DNA from: Neurospora intermedia | Lineage: Eukaryota > Ascomycota > Sordariomycetes > Sordariales > Sordariaceae | Length of the DNA stretch: 64,000 bases | Assembly: GCA_037102815.1 (NCBI GenBank) | Contig: BTPP01000007.1 | Location: 558,001-622,000, forward strand | Direction of reading: 5' to 3' | In this document: positions 43,398-55,915 of the stretch, piece after piece | How the letters are laid out: every line of letters starts with the position of its first letter | Position numbering within the stretch: position 1 is the first letter of the stretch | Translations under genes and position numbers: made by a program | Notes under the pieces: generated by a model | Told to the model about the DNA's origin: nothing | The model's input: the letters and a program-made list of their open reading frames with translations, nothing else | Database searches by the model: none

Positions 43398-44138
43398 TTG
43401 GGAGGTGTGTACCTTATCAAGGGGAGGAGGTAAGTTAGCGGGGGCAGGTAGGTTGAAGGGGAAGTGAGCATAGATGGATATAATCTTGGGAGGGTACGGA
43501 AAATCGAAAGGATTTTGGAAGGAGTATGTAGTAGGCTGACATAGCTGATGAAGAAATGGAATGGAATTGAGATATGAGAATGGGCAAGTGATGGGCTGTG
43601 ATGTGACTAGAGTGTACTTGACAGAAAGTAGGCATTGCTGCCGAAGTGTATGGAGTAGAGTACACAAAGAGCCTAGGAACAGCCTATAATAAGAAGTGGA
43701 AGCCGGGGTAGCAATGAGCTTGCGTTCGAATTGTCTTCATGACCAGTGTGGTACGCTACGACCCAACCACTTCTACTCAAGTACCATGGATGGTGCGCAT
43801 CCAGTGCCAAGCGAGCAACAAGGTATCATCCCGCTTGTTGTACCAGTTGGGGAAGGAAGTCTGGAGCAGAGTCAGGGAAACGAACCCCCTCCTCAATTGG
43901 TACCATCCCAGGGTATGATCATCCTGGTATCTGATCGTGACAGACGGAAAAATTACTTCCCATAATTGCATGATCGTATGGGGTCGCATTGGCCGGTTAA
44001 AGCCTCAACATCATTCCACGGTTCGTCAAGTGATGTCCAAGCCCGAACCTTGAACATCAGAATGTCCTCCAGTAAATAGAGCAATCCGCCTCAGGATTAT
44101 CGTATGGAACCATCCTAAACCTTAACTATTTTCCAACC
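43398..44138. other. Intergenic region
   Basis: Between the low-complexity gene and GH79. No coding signal that I can support. Confidence 0.45.
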
Positions 44139-45712
44139 ATGACCAAACATTCCAAAACAGCAATAACCACAGCCCTCTACCTACTAGCAGCCTACCCCTT
44201 CTCCAGCGCACTCACCTTCACCATTCCCAACAAAGTCGGAACAGGAGACTACTTCTACACCCCTCTCGACCCCGCGCCCATCGGCATCTCATTCGAGTTC
44301 TTCGCCTTCCCATCTTACTTCACCAACGTCACCGCCACGCAGCAATGTCTAGCAAACTGGAAGGCACTAACAGGTGTGTGGCCGCCCATTCGCATCGGCG
44401 GAACGACGCAGGACAGAGCGCAATATGACTCCAACACGTCAGCCTATGTCGTGTACTCGGTAGCTGACGCAAAGGATGCCCCGGCTGCTTTGACGTTCGG
44501 ATCTAAATTCATGACGCTGGCGGGGACGTATGAGGGGAGTGTGGTGGTTGGGCTGAACAGGGGCAAGAATGAGATTGAGAATACGATTGCTGCGGCCAAG
44601 GTTGCCGTTTCCGAAGTCAAGAATCTGCTGGCGATTGAACTTGGGAATGAACCTGAATGTGAGATGCAAGCATTCTTGAAGCTGATGGCTGTGCTGACTT
44701 CTGTATAACAGACTGGGTCAAGGACGGGCAACCGATCACATCCGGCGTCAACTGGACTCCAGCTACAGATGCCGCATCGCAAAATAACTGGAACATCCAA
44801 GTGGGTAGCGCGGTTGGCAAAACCAACATCATTCAGGCTGGGAATTGGAATGAGGCGCCGCCCAAATGGGGAGCTGCGCAGCTGATAGCGACCGAGAACG
44901 CCACGGCGAAACCCTATGTTCGACACTACGCCCACCACAATTACCCCGGTGGAAGCATTCAGAGTCTCATGAGCCATTCGGTCATTTCAAAGAACATCCA
45001 CACCTTTGACGCCGACATAGCTGCAGCTCGAGCGATCGGGAAGCAGTACGTCTTTGGCGAGACTAACTCGGGTATGTGCCACGTACCCCTTTTCCCTAGA
45101 GGAAGCTATCTTGACTGAGTTTATATTCCAGTATCCGGTGGAGGAGCAGCTGGAGTCTCTCCGACGTTTGGGGCAGGTCTATGGACCATGGACTACGCTC
45201 TCCGCGCCACTTACAGCAACATATCGAGGACGTACTTCCATCATGGGACTGTCGGCAACTGCCAATACTGCTTCTGGGGCCGATACAGCATGGGGGCTCC
45301 GTACTACGGGGCATACGCAGCGGTAGCCTTGATGGCCGGCGCAAGCCACTTGACGGCTTTGGATAGCGGTTCGACTAACTATGCGGCCTATGCCACGTTC
45401 GACTCAAGGGGGCTTCCCCTGCGAGTGATGTTATACAACTCGGATTATTTCGCCGGCAGCGGGACAAGGACTACTCAGTCCTTTACCCTGACCGGCTTGA
45501 CCTCGTCAACGGTCAAAGCGAAGAGGCTGACGGCAGCAAGCGCGACGTCTAGAGTGGATCAAGGAAGTCCTCCGTCGTTCGGGGGCCAGCAGTTTGACAA
45601 TGGATCTTGTGCCATGAGCGGGACCGAGACGTTCGAGACCACGCCCGTTTCTGGTGGCCAGGCTACCTTTTCGGTCAAGGCAACCGAAGCACTTTTGGTG
45701 TACCTGCAGTGA
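44139..45712 (+). CDS. Secreted GH79-family glycoside hydrolase (beta-glucuronidase-like)
   Basis: Three exons: 44139-44658, 44712-45071 and 45132-45712, giving 486 aa. Introns are 53 and 60 nt (donors GTGAGA and GTATGT, CTGAC/CTGAG-type branch sites), and both joins fall in conserved blocks. The signal peptide covers about residues 8-24. GH79 enzymes release glucuronic or 4-O-methylglucuronic acid from arabinogalactan proteins and related glycans. The domain is a TIM barrel with IGISFEFFAFPSYF at the N terminus. AIELGNEPE carries the acid/base Glu171, and YVFGETNS carries the nucleophile Glu290. HHNYPGG and the C-terminal beta-sandwich (about 390-486) complete the fold. Substrate preference cannot be read from the sequence. 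Confidence 0.9.
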
Positions 45713-46684
45713 ATGCGGAGCTGGATCGACCGGTACCCGAACAAAGCGAAGAAAGGTCAGAATCACATATATCGTGATTGGATAGGCACTTGAGCATCGT
45801 GAAAATTGGTGTTGTTGGACGGTCTGGTCGATAAGGGTGATGGATGAGGGCGCTTATCCAGCCATCGTGAAGGCGATATGGAAAACTATAAGAGAACCGT
45901 GAGATATTCGAACAAGATAAAGCGTTCAGTGCGGACCGACAATATCCAAAATCAAAGATGGCTTGTCGTCGAGTTCACTTGGTGTCGTGTGTTCATCGGC
46001 AACTTCGGAGGCTCCCTTGATAAAAGGTAGGCATCATCCCAGTTTTCTCGCCGATCGATTAGCGATTCCCGCGCTACCGGGGTGAGCGGGTCTTTTTCCG
46101 AAAAAATTTTGGCCGAATTTTCTGCATGGCTAGTAGCAAGCTAGGGTAGTTCCCGCGATTGCACCACATGCCCTGTGTCGTCCTCACCGCTTGGTTGTAG
46201 TGTAGTGTAGTTGAGTTACGCTGAATCAGACCACATCTAGGTGGCAGTTTTGGGTTCGTGGTTGAGGCCAAAAACAGGGAAAACAACGACGAGCTGGAGC
46301 CTATGTACAGATGACTATGTACGCGGCTGCTGGGAAAGAAACGGTCATCATGCAGAAACAGACTCAGCGTAACTCTGGGTACGTCTCCAGCAAATAATCA
46401 GCAATTCCGAAGTTTTGGACGGCTTTGTAAAAAAACGCATTGCATTCTTGTTTTTCGTAGACCATGCATTGATAAGCCCAGTCGTCACCGTAATATTATG
46501 ATCGTCGAGATCCATAAAGCTTGGCCGAACGTGGCAGTCCGGTAGCATGGCAAGATAAGGCGGACTGGGGAACGCAGCCATGCATTCCTTCACATTCTGT
46601 CCTTCCCGTTGGGCATAAGAAGACGTAGCTGTCTCTTCTGAAGGCATTCCTTTGTTCCTCTTTTGGCCATTATCCATCATCATC
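45713..46684. other. Intergenic region
   Basis: 3' flank of GH79 and promoter of the NUP gene. No other gene seen. Confidence 0.45.
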
Positions 46685-48003
46685 ATGCGGTCTTTCTCGT
46701 GCTGGGCAGCTGCTGCCCTGCAGTTGGTTCACTACCTAGGCCCGGCTACCGCTGCGGCCGTCCATCACCATGGGAATCACACGGGAAGAATAGCCCCCAA
46801 GGCTTTCATCATCAGCATGGTGAGTGACGGAACGCAGAGCAGTGGCAGAATACGCTGGCTGGATGACGTGCTAATTTGAGCCCGTTCTAGTTTGAGCCCG
46901 AAACGGACGGCTGGATGACAAACATGGTGGAATCGGGCACCGGAAACTTGACCGACATCAAGATCGACGTGCCCGGGCTGTCCATGCTGTACCCTCAGGT
47001 GGCATGCACGGCGGACAAGTCTGTATGCCAGTTGACGGCCGGAGAGAGCGAGATCAACGCGGCAGCGAGTATCATGGCTCTGGTGCTCTCTCACAAGTTT
47101 GACCTCCGTCAGACATACTTTGTGGTTGGCGGCATCGCGGGTGTCAACCCCAAGTACTCGACCCTTGGCGGTGTTGCGCTCTCTCGCTATGTCATCCAGG
47201 TTGCTCTGCAGTACGAGCTGGATGTGCGGGAGATGCCGGATAACTTCAGCACGGGATACTTTGCGTACGGCACCAAGGGACCGAACCAGTACCCTTCCAC
47301 CCTCTATGGCACTGAGGTGTTTGAAGTCAACGAAGCGCTGCGCGACGTAGCGTATAAGTTTGCGCAAAAGGCAAAGCTGGCTGATTCGGCAGCGGGAGCC
47401 GAGTACCGGGCCAAGTACAAGGAGGCCGGGGCTGAGTACACTGCCGCCACCGAGGGGCCGAGTGTTGTCAAGTGCGACACGGCCACCAGCGATGTGTACT
47501 ACTCGGGTACTCTGCTCAGCGAAGCCTTTGAGAAGGTGACGCGGGTGTGGACGAACGGCACCGGCGATTACTGCATGTCGGCGCAAGAAGACAACGCCGT
47601 GCTCGAGGTACTCGTCCGCGGAGCCATCCAGGGCCTTGTCGACTTTGGCCGTGTCATTGTCATGCGAACCGGATCTGACTTTGACAGACCTCCGCCGAAC
47701 GTCACATCCTACCAGCACCTGATGACAGACCAGAACGGCTTCGAGATTGCCACGACCAACCTGGGCAGGGCGGGCGTTGAGATTGTTCGCGGCATTCTGC
47801 AAGGTTGGGGGCATACGTTCCGGAAGGGCATCAAGCCCACCAACTATATCGGCGATATCTTTGGCAGCTTGGGAGGACAGCCCAACTTTGGACCGGGCAG
47901 CCAGACCAATGGCACCGGCTATGCGGCCGCACCCAAACAGGCGAGGGCGCAACTGAGGGCAAGGGGATATCGTGGCCCTTCTGTCGTGCGACGTCGCATT
48001 TGA
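46685..48003 (+). CDS. Purine nucleoside permease (NUP) family protein
   Basis: Two exons: 46685-46819 and 46891-48003, giving 415 aa. The 71-nt intron has a GTGAGT donor, CTAAT branch site and CTAG acceptor; the join gives PKAFIISMFEPETDGW, a family block. Residues 3-24 form a signal peptide. Further blocks are LPGLSMLYP-like VPGLSMLYP, TYFVVGGIAGVNPKYSTLG, ARYVIQV-like SRYVIQVALQYELD, TSDVYYSG and MRTGSDFDRPP. The family is named after a Candida nucleoside uptake protein, but its fold resembles nucleoside phosphorylases and it is usually secreted or wall-bound; transport itself is doubtful. The substrate is probably a nucleoside. The extreme C terminus is basic (VVRRRI). Confidence 0.9.
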
Positions 48004-49033
48004 GGATCTGGTTCGTTGTTAAGGTTGTGGTGCCACTGGACAAGACGGTCCTCAGGACACCTAGCCGAGCCAGATCATGACTTTATCCGCATCGGAACCA
48101 GATGGAGGTGAAGGGACGGGAGGTCGATATTGCACCTGCAGAGCCAAGAGATATTCGGGGCCATTTGCCGGCAGTGTATTACGTAGCATACATATATCCA
48201 ACACAATATAAGTATATGTAGAGGAGAGTGGAGAGGCAATTCAATTGTTTACAGCGACATGGTGGGAAGAGGAAAGTTGAAGCTTTGGTCTGTGTCGTGT
48301 CGGTGTTGACTTTCTGTTTTGGGAGACACTGAATGTGACGGAGTGAAGTCATCGAAGAGCAAAACAATTGTCAAGGAAATTGTTAAGGAAATTGTCAAGA
48401 CACAGGCAGTTCTCAAAGGCCTTGTCACACAGCTGACGGTGGCCTCGGCTGCTCCCGCTTCTTTTTGCTGGACGCACTATACTAGAGGTACCTTAGCCAC
48501 TTGGCTTCTAACCGAGAATGATGACCAACCAGGGTGCCAGGGCTTTAAACGCCACTTCCCGTTCCATCACCGGGCCTTGTCTGGTGCGACGCAGCTGCTA
48601 AAGTTAAGGTAGGTTATATTAGCTTCTATATTCGCTAGAAGCCCAGTTGCAAACGGCCAAGCATTCCCAGCAGACCAACCTTGTGATTGAATAACCGTCC
48701 CCCCGCCGCTCTCGGAACTTTCCACTTCTTTGACACCTCCACCGACCTGCATCTCCCATCAAGGTTCCCAATTTCCATCCCCGCCATTCACAGCTTCGAG
48801 CAAAGACGGGAGCTTTCGACCATTTCGAGACGGCAACAGCGACAAAGAACACAAAAGAAGAAGAAGAAGCAGAACAGACGCTCAACTTAACCGTCTGCGT
48901 CACCACCAAGAACACGGCGATTTAAACCCATCAAACAGAATGGGCGTCCACTCCATCTCCAGCTCCAAGTCCTGAGGACAGCATCACCACCACCGCCACC
49001 ACCACCACCACCACCACCCAAGCAGCAGTCGCC
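48004..49033. other. Intergenic region
   Basis: 3' flank of NUP and 5' leader of the Iks1-like kinase; a CCACCACCACC run lies at about 48987-49018. TGTCAAGGAAATTGT-like near-repeats occur at 48369-48399. No gene supported. Confidence 0.45.
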
Positions 49034-51425
49034 ATGTCACTCATCCCATACCACCCCCGCGAAGGGCGAGAGATTGTGCTGTACGTCATGCCATCCCACT
49101 CCTCACTTACTCGATCTCAACAATGACGCTGACATGTTTGGGCCTCTGTCCCTCAACAGCCGCCATCGCAATGCCATCGTTGTCCGCGATCCCCTCACGC
49201 AGCGCCTCGAGATCCGCGGCCTCCAGCTTCACGAATGCCCCACCTGTCACCAGCCCCTGCGAACGTCTCCCGAAAGTCATGTCGACGATGATTCGGACCG
49301 TCGCGAGTCCTACGTCGACCCCGACTACTTCCGTATGTTGCGCGACGGCCACAACGGCCAGACTCCGTCCAACCCTCGCCCGCCCTCGAGCCCCATCCGC
49401 CGCTTGGTCCGTCCGGTCCCCGCCATAGACGATCGTGGAAACGAAGTCGGCGTACAAAATGCCGAGTTCGTCAGCAGCGAGCCTGTGCCCTCCGAGACTA
49501 CCCGTATCAAGAAGGAGGCTTTTGCCCCAAACTACTTCGAAACCTTTTTCCATGAGGAGCGTACCCTCGGCCGCGGTGGCAAGGGCGTCGTTATGCTTGT
49601 GCGCCACGAGATTGACGGTTGCAACCTGGGTCACTTTGCTTGCAAGCGCGTGCCCGTGGGCGATGACCACGCCTGGCTGGGCAAGGTGCTTGTCGAAGTC
49701 GAGTTGCTCGCCAAACTGTCGCATCCAAACCTGGTTTCCTACCGCTTCTCGTGGGTCGAGGATGTCAAGATCAACAAGTTCGGCCCCAAGGTCGCATGTG
49801 CCTTCATTCTCCAACAGTACTGTAACGGCGGCGATCTGCAGCAGTATGTCATTGGCGACCTGCTCAAGGAGCCAACCATAGAACAGATCAAGGCTCAAAG
49901 ACGCCGCCGATCCAAGGGTTTCATCGAACGGCCTAGCGTGACCCAGCGCCAGTTGCCCTTCAAGGAGATTTTCTCGCTGTTCAAGGACATCACCTCCGGT
50001 CTTGCTTACCTCCACACCGCCAACTACATTCACAGGGATCTCAAACCCAGCAACTGCCTTTTACATCGCGAGGGTGGTCGTACTAGCTGTCTCATCAGTG
50101 ATTTCGGCGAGGTTCAGCCCGAAAATGCCGTCCGCGTGTCAACCGGGTCGACTGGCACCATTTCTTACTGTGCTCCCGAGGTGTTGATCAAGGACGCAAG
50201 CGGCAAGTACGGCAACTTCACGACAAAGTCGGACATCTTCTCGCTTGGAATGATTCTCTACTTTATGTGTTTCGGGAGGTTGCCATATGCCAATGCTAAT
50301 TCGCTCCACGAGGAGCTGGAGGATATTGATTTACTGCGTAGTGAGATCACGGACTGGAAGGGTTTTGAGGATGAACGACGCGAGCGCCCCGACCTTCCCG
50401 CAAAGTTATACCAGCTGCTTAAGCGGCTTCTTGCTATCAACCCAGCCGAGCGTCCGAGTGCAAATGAGGTTTTGAGTGCCATGAAGAACGAGTCAAGCTT
50501 GGACGGGTTGGGAGGGAATTCTACGGGTTCTGTCCCATCGATTGGCCTAGCCGGGCGGAGAATACAGGATCTAGATTCTCCCATGCCTCCCAGCACGCCT
50601 CTGCCAGGTCAGTCACCCGCCGCGTCCTCCTCGGATGCGCCTTCGCTGACCGTTTCTGAGCAAACAGACCACAGACATGCCAAAGTGTCTTCATCTCCAG
50701 ACGAGGATCTTCCTTCGTCAGTTGATGGTTACCCGCCAGTATCCGATACCCGCCAAAAGGGCGCATCCGATATGCTTGAACTTGGCCCAGTTTCTAGGAA
50801 CGGCAGCGTCGTTGCCCCGCACCCATCTCCACCAGCCATCACAACCCCGTTGCTCATGCCACCACGTAGCACCCGGCTTGAGCAGATGAGGCACTGCGCA
50901 GTGCTAACACGGTATCAAGCTGGGATGTGGCTGGACGCAAATGGACTTTCCCTTGGAGTGCTGCTTAGGCTTGCTTTTTTGGCCATCAAAATTTTTTCGC
51001 TGTCGTGGATTTGCTGGCCGTATGCTTCTAGTCTCAGCATTCTGACATCAGTCTTTGCCCTGGCAATTTTGGACCTGCTGCACCCAGTTGGGAGGCCGGA
51101 GCCACGAAGAGGAAGCAATGTCATGCTTGGGGTACCTCCTCCCGGGAGTAGGCGAGGAAGCAGCTACGAGCAAGCAAACAACCAGAATAGCCAGTTGCAT
51201 GACCATAACGGGCACATGGTTAGGGCCTCTCCCGACATTGCTCCTATCTACGACAACGAACAGTACAGGAGAGCGGGAACGGTGGTAGGTTGGAAAACAA
51301 GTGTTTCCCTGTTGTTGTTACATTTCGCAATTCTATGGGTCACAAATCACATGGGCTTGCTCTGTGCTGTGAGTAGATGGTCCCACTGGCCACCTCCTGA
51401 TCTGCCACACGATGAGATTGTTTGA
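49034..51425 (+). CDS. iks1: Iks1-like serine/threonine protein kinase with C-terminal membrane segments
   Basis: Two exons: 49034-49080 and 49160-51425, giving 770 aa. The first exon encodes MSLIPYHPREGREIVL and joins at RHRNAIVVRDP; the 79-nt intron has a GTACGT donor and CTGAC branch site. A Cys-pair motif (CPTCHQPL) precedes the kinase. The kinase domain is at about 160-470: GRGGKGVVMLV loop, ACKRVPV lysine, YIHRDLKPSN catalytic loop, ISDFGE, YCAPEVL. A family-specific insert of basic residues follows the hinge. The region at 480-590 is a Ser/Pro linker. Two hydrophobic segments lie near 625-665 and one near 735-750, suggesting membrane anchoring. In yeast Iks1 is a poorly characterised kinase; the role here is inferred only from homology. 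Confidence 0.9.
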
Positions 51426-51908
51426 TGGCCACAACCACCACTTCTGGGGTTATCGGCTTACTATTATAGAGAGCATCTTGTGTCACAGCAAGGCAAGAAA
51501 TAATCCGGCGTTAGGGGAAAGGGTCACACGGATGATTTGGGGTCATATTGCAACGGGAAAACAGCCAGTTTGCTTTGAGTTCGGGTGCTTAAGCAGAAAA
51601 GGAAAGTTCTATCAGTCAAGTCGAATCATGGTGGCCCGGCAAGTATTCCTGCATGCATTTGTTTTGGCATTTTAAAACGGTATGTACTCAGTACGAAGAA
51701 GAATTATTTACAAGGTGCTGTCCCGTCTCCATCGCAAAGGGCGATTCGACATGTGTACAGCGTTTTAAGACCGAGACCTGCCGGTCTCTAAAAAGAAGAG
51801 AATCACCCTGCCACCAACATCCATCCCACATATTCAACTTCCGTTCCTTGTTAACGGCATTACCTCATACCGTACATCCAGCTCCATTCAACCCTCGACA
51901 CCCCCCTC
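51426..51908. other. Convergent 3' intergenic region
   Basis: Between the kinase (plus) and pectate lyase (minus) 3' ends. No gene supported. Confidence 0.45.
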
Positions 51909-52795
51909 TTAGCACCCAGAGGTCTTAAGCGCCGCAACAGCACAAGCAGTTCCGCTGGGTCCGCTACCAATCTTCTTGGGCTCCTTGCTGTTGTTGCTGG
52001 TTCCCTCATACAGCCAGCAGACGCTCGAGTCCTTGATGCACGAGTTCTTGATGGTCGTCTTATCGCCATAGTTGGCGTTCACGCCAGCGACCACCTTGGC
52101 GCCCTCGACGTGGACATTGGTGAAGGTCGACGACCGCTGGTGCTGCGTCTTGCAGTTGCCGCACGACCGGTACAGCTTGCCAATGTCGGTGGCATAGAAG
52201 TTCTTGACGGCCACGGTGCCGCCGCCGTTGTGCTGCAGGACCTTGTCGCTCGCGTGACGGGCGCCGCCGCCGTTGACGTAGGAAGTACCGGAGGATTGCT
52301 TGAATGTCGCGGCGTCTTCGCAGACGTCTGTCCACCAGCTGTTTTTCTTGAGTGTCAGTAGTCTGTTTGCTGCCGGATGGCTGCTGGTATATAAAGGGAG
52401 AGAAAGGGGGAGAGTGGGAATGGGTGGAAGAAAAGGAAAGGAAAGAAAATCAAAAAAGAAACATACATATTGTTCAAAGTACACCTCCCCTTACAATGCA
52501 CGCCCTCGCCGTTGTTGGGACCAATCACCACGTTGCTCAGCGTGGCGCCATCTTCCAGAATGAACACGGCGTCCTTGTCGCCGCCCTCGGACTGTTGGTT
52601 GCAGGTCGACGGCCAGCGGTCCCATTGGTACATGCCGCCGTCGAAGCTGCCGCCGGCCGCGATGGTCTTGACGGCGGGGAGGGCGGTGGTGCCGGAGGGG
52701 GTGGGGAAGGTGGTTTGCAGGTTGGTGTTGGTAGCGCCTGCGGAGGCGAGGGAGGCCACGGCGAGGAGGGAGAGGGATTTCATGTTGAGAGACAT
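51909..52795 (-). CDS. Secreted pectate lyase, PL3 family
   Basis: Two exons: 52795-52467 and 52338-51909, giving 252 aa. The 128-nt intron has a GTATGT donor, CTGAC branch site and CAG acceptor; the join restores LNNIWWTDVCEDAATFK. PL3 enzymes cleave de-esterified polygalacturonate by beta-elimination outside the cell and need calcium. The signal peptide is MSLNMKSLSLLAVASLASAG; a start at the internal Met5 is equally possible. The fold is a short parallel beta-helix with FILEDGATLSNVVIG, GVHCKGRCTLNN, DKVLQHNGGG, RSCGNC and KNSCIKDSSVCW. Cysteines are in the usual pairs, and the length is normal for the family. Confidence 0.93.
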
Positions 52796-52974
52796 TGTGT
52801 GGTGTGAAAGATGTTTCTGGTTGGATGGTGTTGATAGTGTTGGTGTTGGTGGTGGTTGTTGGTGGCCGCCCGGTTGGTTGGTTGGTTGGTTGGTTGTCAA
52901 GATGGTGAGATGATGAGCTTGAGCTTGAGCTTGACTGATTTGATATCGTCGATGGAAGATGATATGTCCTATCC

Positions 52975-52980
52975 TTTATA
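52975..52980 (-). promoter_or_regulatory. TATA-like element before pectate lyase
   Basis: TATAAA on the minus strand, about 180 bases upstream of the start. A GAGCTT/GGTTGGTTGGTTGG repeat region lies between it and the gene. Confidence 0.4.
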
Positions 52981-54151
52981 TGTATGTTATCAACATCCAA
53001 CTGACTGCGTATTCGCATCCCTTACCCACCCCATGTCGAGGATCCTTTTTTTTCGATTTTGTCCAAGTGTCGGTATGATGTTTGACGTCGTAATCGCTGG
53101 GGTATGCATACTCCATCCATGTTGTCTGTTCCGTCCGTCTTCCGATTGCGTTCCCGAAGTAGTGTAGGCCCCCCCGTTGATCCACACGTTCGTCCGTTCG
53201 ATTATGTACTCGGCGGTTTCAACGCCCTTCCACCAATCCCAGAAAAGGTCCTGATCAGGGTTGTTTGTTTCGAAACTTGATCCTGTCTGGGGGTTTGGAG
53301 TCGTAAGCTGCTGGGTAGGTATCCGCAACCGCCTGATGGTACCTACCTGGTCCCTGGATCAGAAGTACATAGTGTATGTAGAAAAGGAAAATGATCACGC
53401 TAGTGCGGTACCTTAGTTTTTACTCCATTAAACACAAAGGTTTACAATGATCGCTGTACTCGTTGATTAGGTGAACTCGCTTTCCTAGAAGGACGAGGAG
53501 AGTCGGTTACCTAGCTGGCTGGGGAAGCGAATCCATCTAACCGACGAATAGTCTAGGTACCATGTAGATGTAGAAACAAAAGATAGGTACCTCTACATAG
53601 CATGTCAGTCAGCCATGAGGTGAGGATGGAGGAGGAACGAAACATGCGATAATCACTACTGATCCACATTTTTGCTTTTCTGCATAAGGACACCACGGAA
53701 TGACAAGGTGCGAAGCATCCCAAAAGAGCAAAGTTCAAAGTTGAAAATGGTTAGTAGGCTTGCGTAATGCAATGCATGCATGTACCCCAGATTCCCTTCA
53801 TTTGTATTTGGTGCAAGTTTACAGCCAAGTTTGTGGTGTTACGTAGTCTCGTCTTGGCTTTATTTTACGGTGTTTCCGGATTGCTTGGCTTTCGTTCGTT
53901 CCCCCTTGTTGGACTTTCACTGACCCTTCTCCATCTTTTGCTGGTCAAAACATGAAGCCCTGAGACTCGACTCAACTTCAACACCGCGCGCGCAAATCAA
54001 CAAAATACATGCTTTATGAGTCGCCTGATAAGGAGACTGCGTGAAGCACCAGAATATTCACGAAGCGATAAACTAGTAGATGCCCTTACGATCCTCCACG
54101 ATTAACCCCATAGAAGCCGATTCTCCAAAAAAGTGGATTGCGGATATGTAT

Positions 54152-54168
54152 CCCCCCCCCCCCCCCCC
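54152..54168. repeat. Poly(C) run of 17
   Basis: Homopolymer in intergenic DNA; length may be inexact. Confidence 0.85.
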
Positions 54169-55250
54169 TCGGTAGGCCCTATACTCTACATGTCCCCTCT
54201 GATGATTTATTTGAATCTTGATATGATCTGATGCTATCATGGGTATCGGCAGTTGTCCTGTCCTGCACTGCACCGACTGGCGACTGCACCTTTCCTTTCG
54301 CGGTTTGCAGTTCGCTTCGTTGTGGTTCTTAGTTCTGGGGTCAAGCCGCATTGACGTTCGTCGAACGAAAAAGGTCGATCGAAAAAGGAGAACGCAGCAG
54401 CAATTGAATGCAACGTCTTGGCAGCGAGCCCCTCCTCCGCACCGGGTTGGTGGGATTTTGTGGTGGTGAAACTTCTGGAGCAACCAACCAACCCCTTGTC
54501 TTAGTGTAGAGCTCAGACATATCGAAGAACATGGATTCATATCATAACTTGTGGAATGATGGGAGAAGCCGCGGAAGTATGTCCAAAGGTTACGATAGGT
54601 TCGGTCGGTATGTTGAAGGAGCCCGCGGGAACTAGGTGTGGTAGGGCAATGAAAAGAGGGTACGTAGGTACATAGCTAACCGAGATCTAGTATATCTCAC
54701 CGCTGCTCACGGTTACATACGACACAATGCCACGCGTTTTTTCAAGGTTCGGGGTTACATACATACGTGGTTCTGGGACTCTGTGGAACTCTGGGCAGAA
54801 AGTAACTGAAACTACTAATAAACGAGATGAAAAACGGACGGAGAAAGTTCGGTTCGTACTCGCATCATTCACTGTTCTCCGCGTATTCGAAGGAAAAATG
54901 GAAGCTGGATGGAAAACTAAAAAGATGGAAGAAGATGAATTGGAGGGAAGAGAGAAAACATGGGTTTTGACTGGTGGATTCTTCCTTCAATGCGCAACCC
55001 ACCCACCTCACAAGCGCAATGTTCCTCGACCGACCGACCGACCGACGGACTTTTCAATCACCATTATAGAAATAAGATTTGACAGTCTTCACGATATTGT
55101 TGAGTTTCCAGCAGCCATATTGATTCTCTTTTCTTGGAGCCGTTCCGTAACGACTGTCTTCTTTTCGCAAGACCAGATCAAGAGTGTAGTGCCAAATATC
55201 CTGGCTCTATAAATGCAACCGTTGCCGTAAATTGCTAACAACAACCCCCT

Positions 55251-55332
55251 GGCGTGGTGGCAGAGTGGTCTAATGCGCAAGACTAGAAATCTTGTTCCTT
55301 CGGGAGCGTCTGTTCGAATCAGGCCCACGTCG
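55251..55332 (+). tRNA. tRNA-Ser (anticodon AGA)
   Basis: The acceptor stem GGCGTGG/CCACGTC contains one G-T pair. The D arm follows TGGCAGAGTGGTCTAATGC. The anticodon stem AAGA/TCTT encloses loop CTAGAAA with anticodon AGA. A long variable arm (TTCCTTCGGGAG) is typical of serine tRNAs, and the T loop is TGTTCGAATCA. Discriminator G at 55332. No intron. Confidence 0.95.
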
Positions 55333-55915
55333 CACGATGATCACCAAAAATTTCTCTTTTTTCTTCTCTTTTTCTCCTTTTACCAATTTATTGCGACTGC
55401 GCATCTTCCTTTTTCTTGTTTGTTTTCCTTTCATTTTTTCGTGGTCATTGTTCCGGTGATAAAGGGAGTCACGAGACAAAAAGGGGATGGATATATCAAC
55501 AAAACCTGTGGTGCTTGCGTGAGTGAATGAATGATCACAGGTCCAAGACAGCAGCACTTTTGTGATACCTGTACTGGGTTTTGTCAAAAGAAAAGAAGAT
55601 CCTGAGAGAAGGCGACAGGCAGACGAGGCCTCAAGCGGGACGCAGAAGGGTTCACCATGTGCTGGACTGACATCGCTGCTATGAGAAACCACCAGGCCGT
55701 GCAGTATCGCGAACACCTTATGGTAGGGGGCAGGGAGCCATGGGTCTGTATAAACCATTGTTGGGGTTTGACTTAAAGCACTCACTCTGAGCCTACAAAA
55801 ATTAAGAAGACCTGTCATGTACTCCTATTAGCATCCTGCTCTGCGTACCTATCGTCGGCTGGCTTACAGTAAAACTGCTACTCTGCCAGCACCACACTTC
55901 ATCACACATGTTGCA
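55333..55915. other. Intergenic region
   Basis: T-rich terminator-like stretch directly after the tRNA (TTTCTCTTTTTTC near 55351-55363, suitable for pol III termination), then the promoter of the SRPK-like kinase. Confidence 0.5.

Larger units (their letters stand above)
52796..55250. other. Long gene-poor region before tRNA-Ser
   Basis: About 2.4 kb. It holds TTGG tetramer repeats (about 52872-52895), TAGGTACC motifs (near 53336, 53553 and 53585), a 17-C run (54152-54168) and a CGAC repeat (about 55028-55046). Short frames on both strands lack family or splice support. Confidence 0.45.

Noticed and set aside
46777-47952. 391-codon minus-strand open frame
   Set aside because: It is the antisense of the NUP gene, which has a signal peptide, a clean intron and family blocks; the antisense product has none.
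49107-50033. 308-codon minus-strand open frame
   Set aside because: Antisense shadow of the Iks1-like kinase domain; GC-rich third positions make the reverse frame open.
54727-55212. 161-codon plus-strand frame before tRNA-Ser
   Set aside because: Contains simple repeats, lacks a plausible domain, and abuts the tRNA; judged chance.
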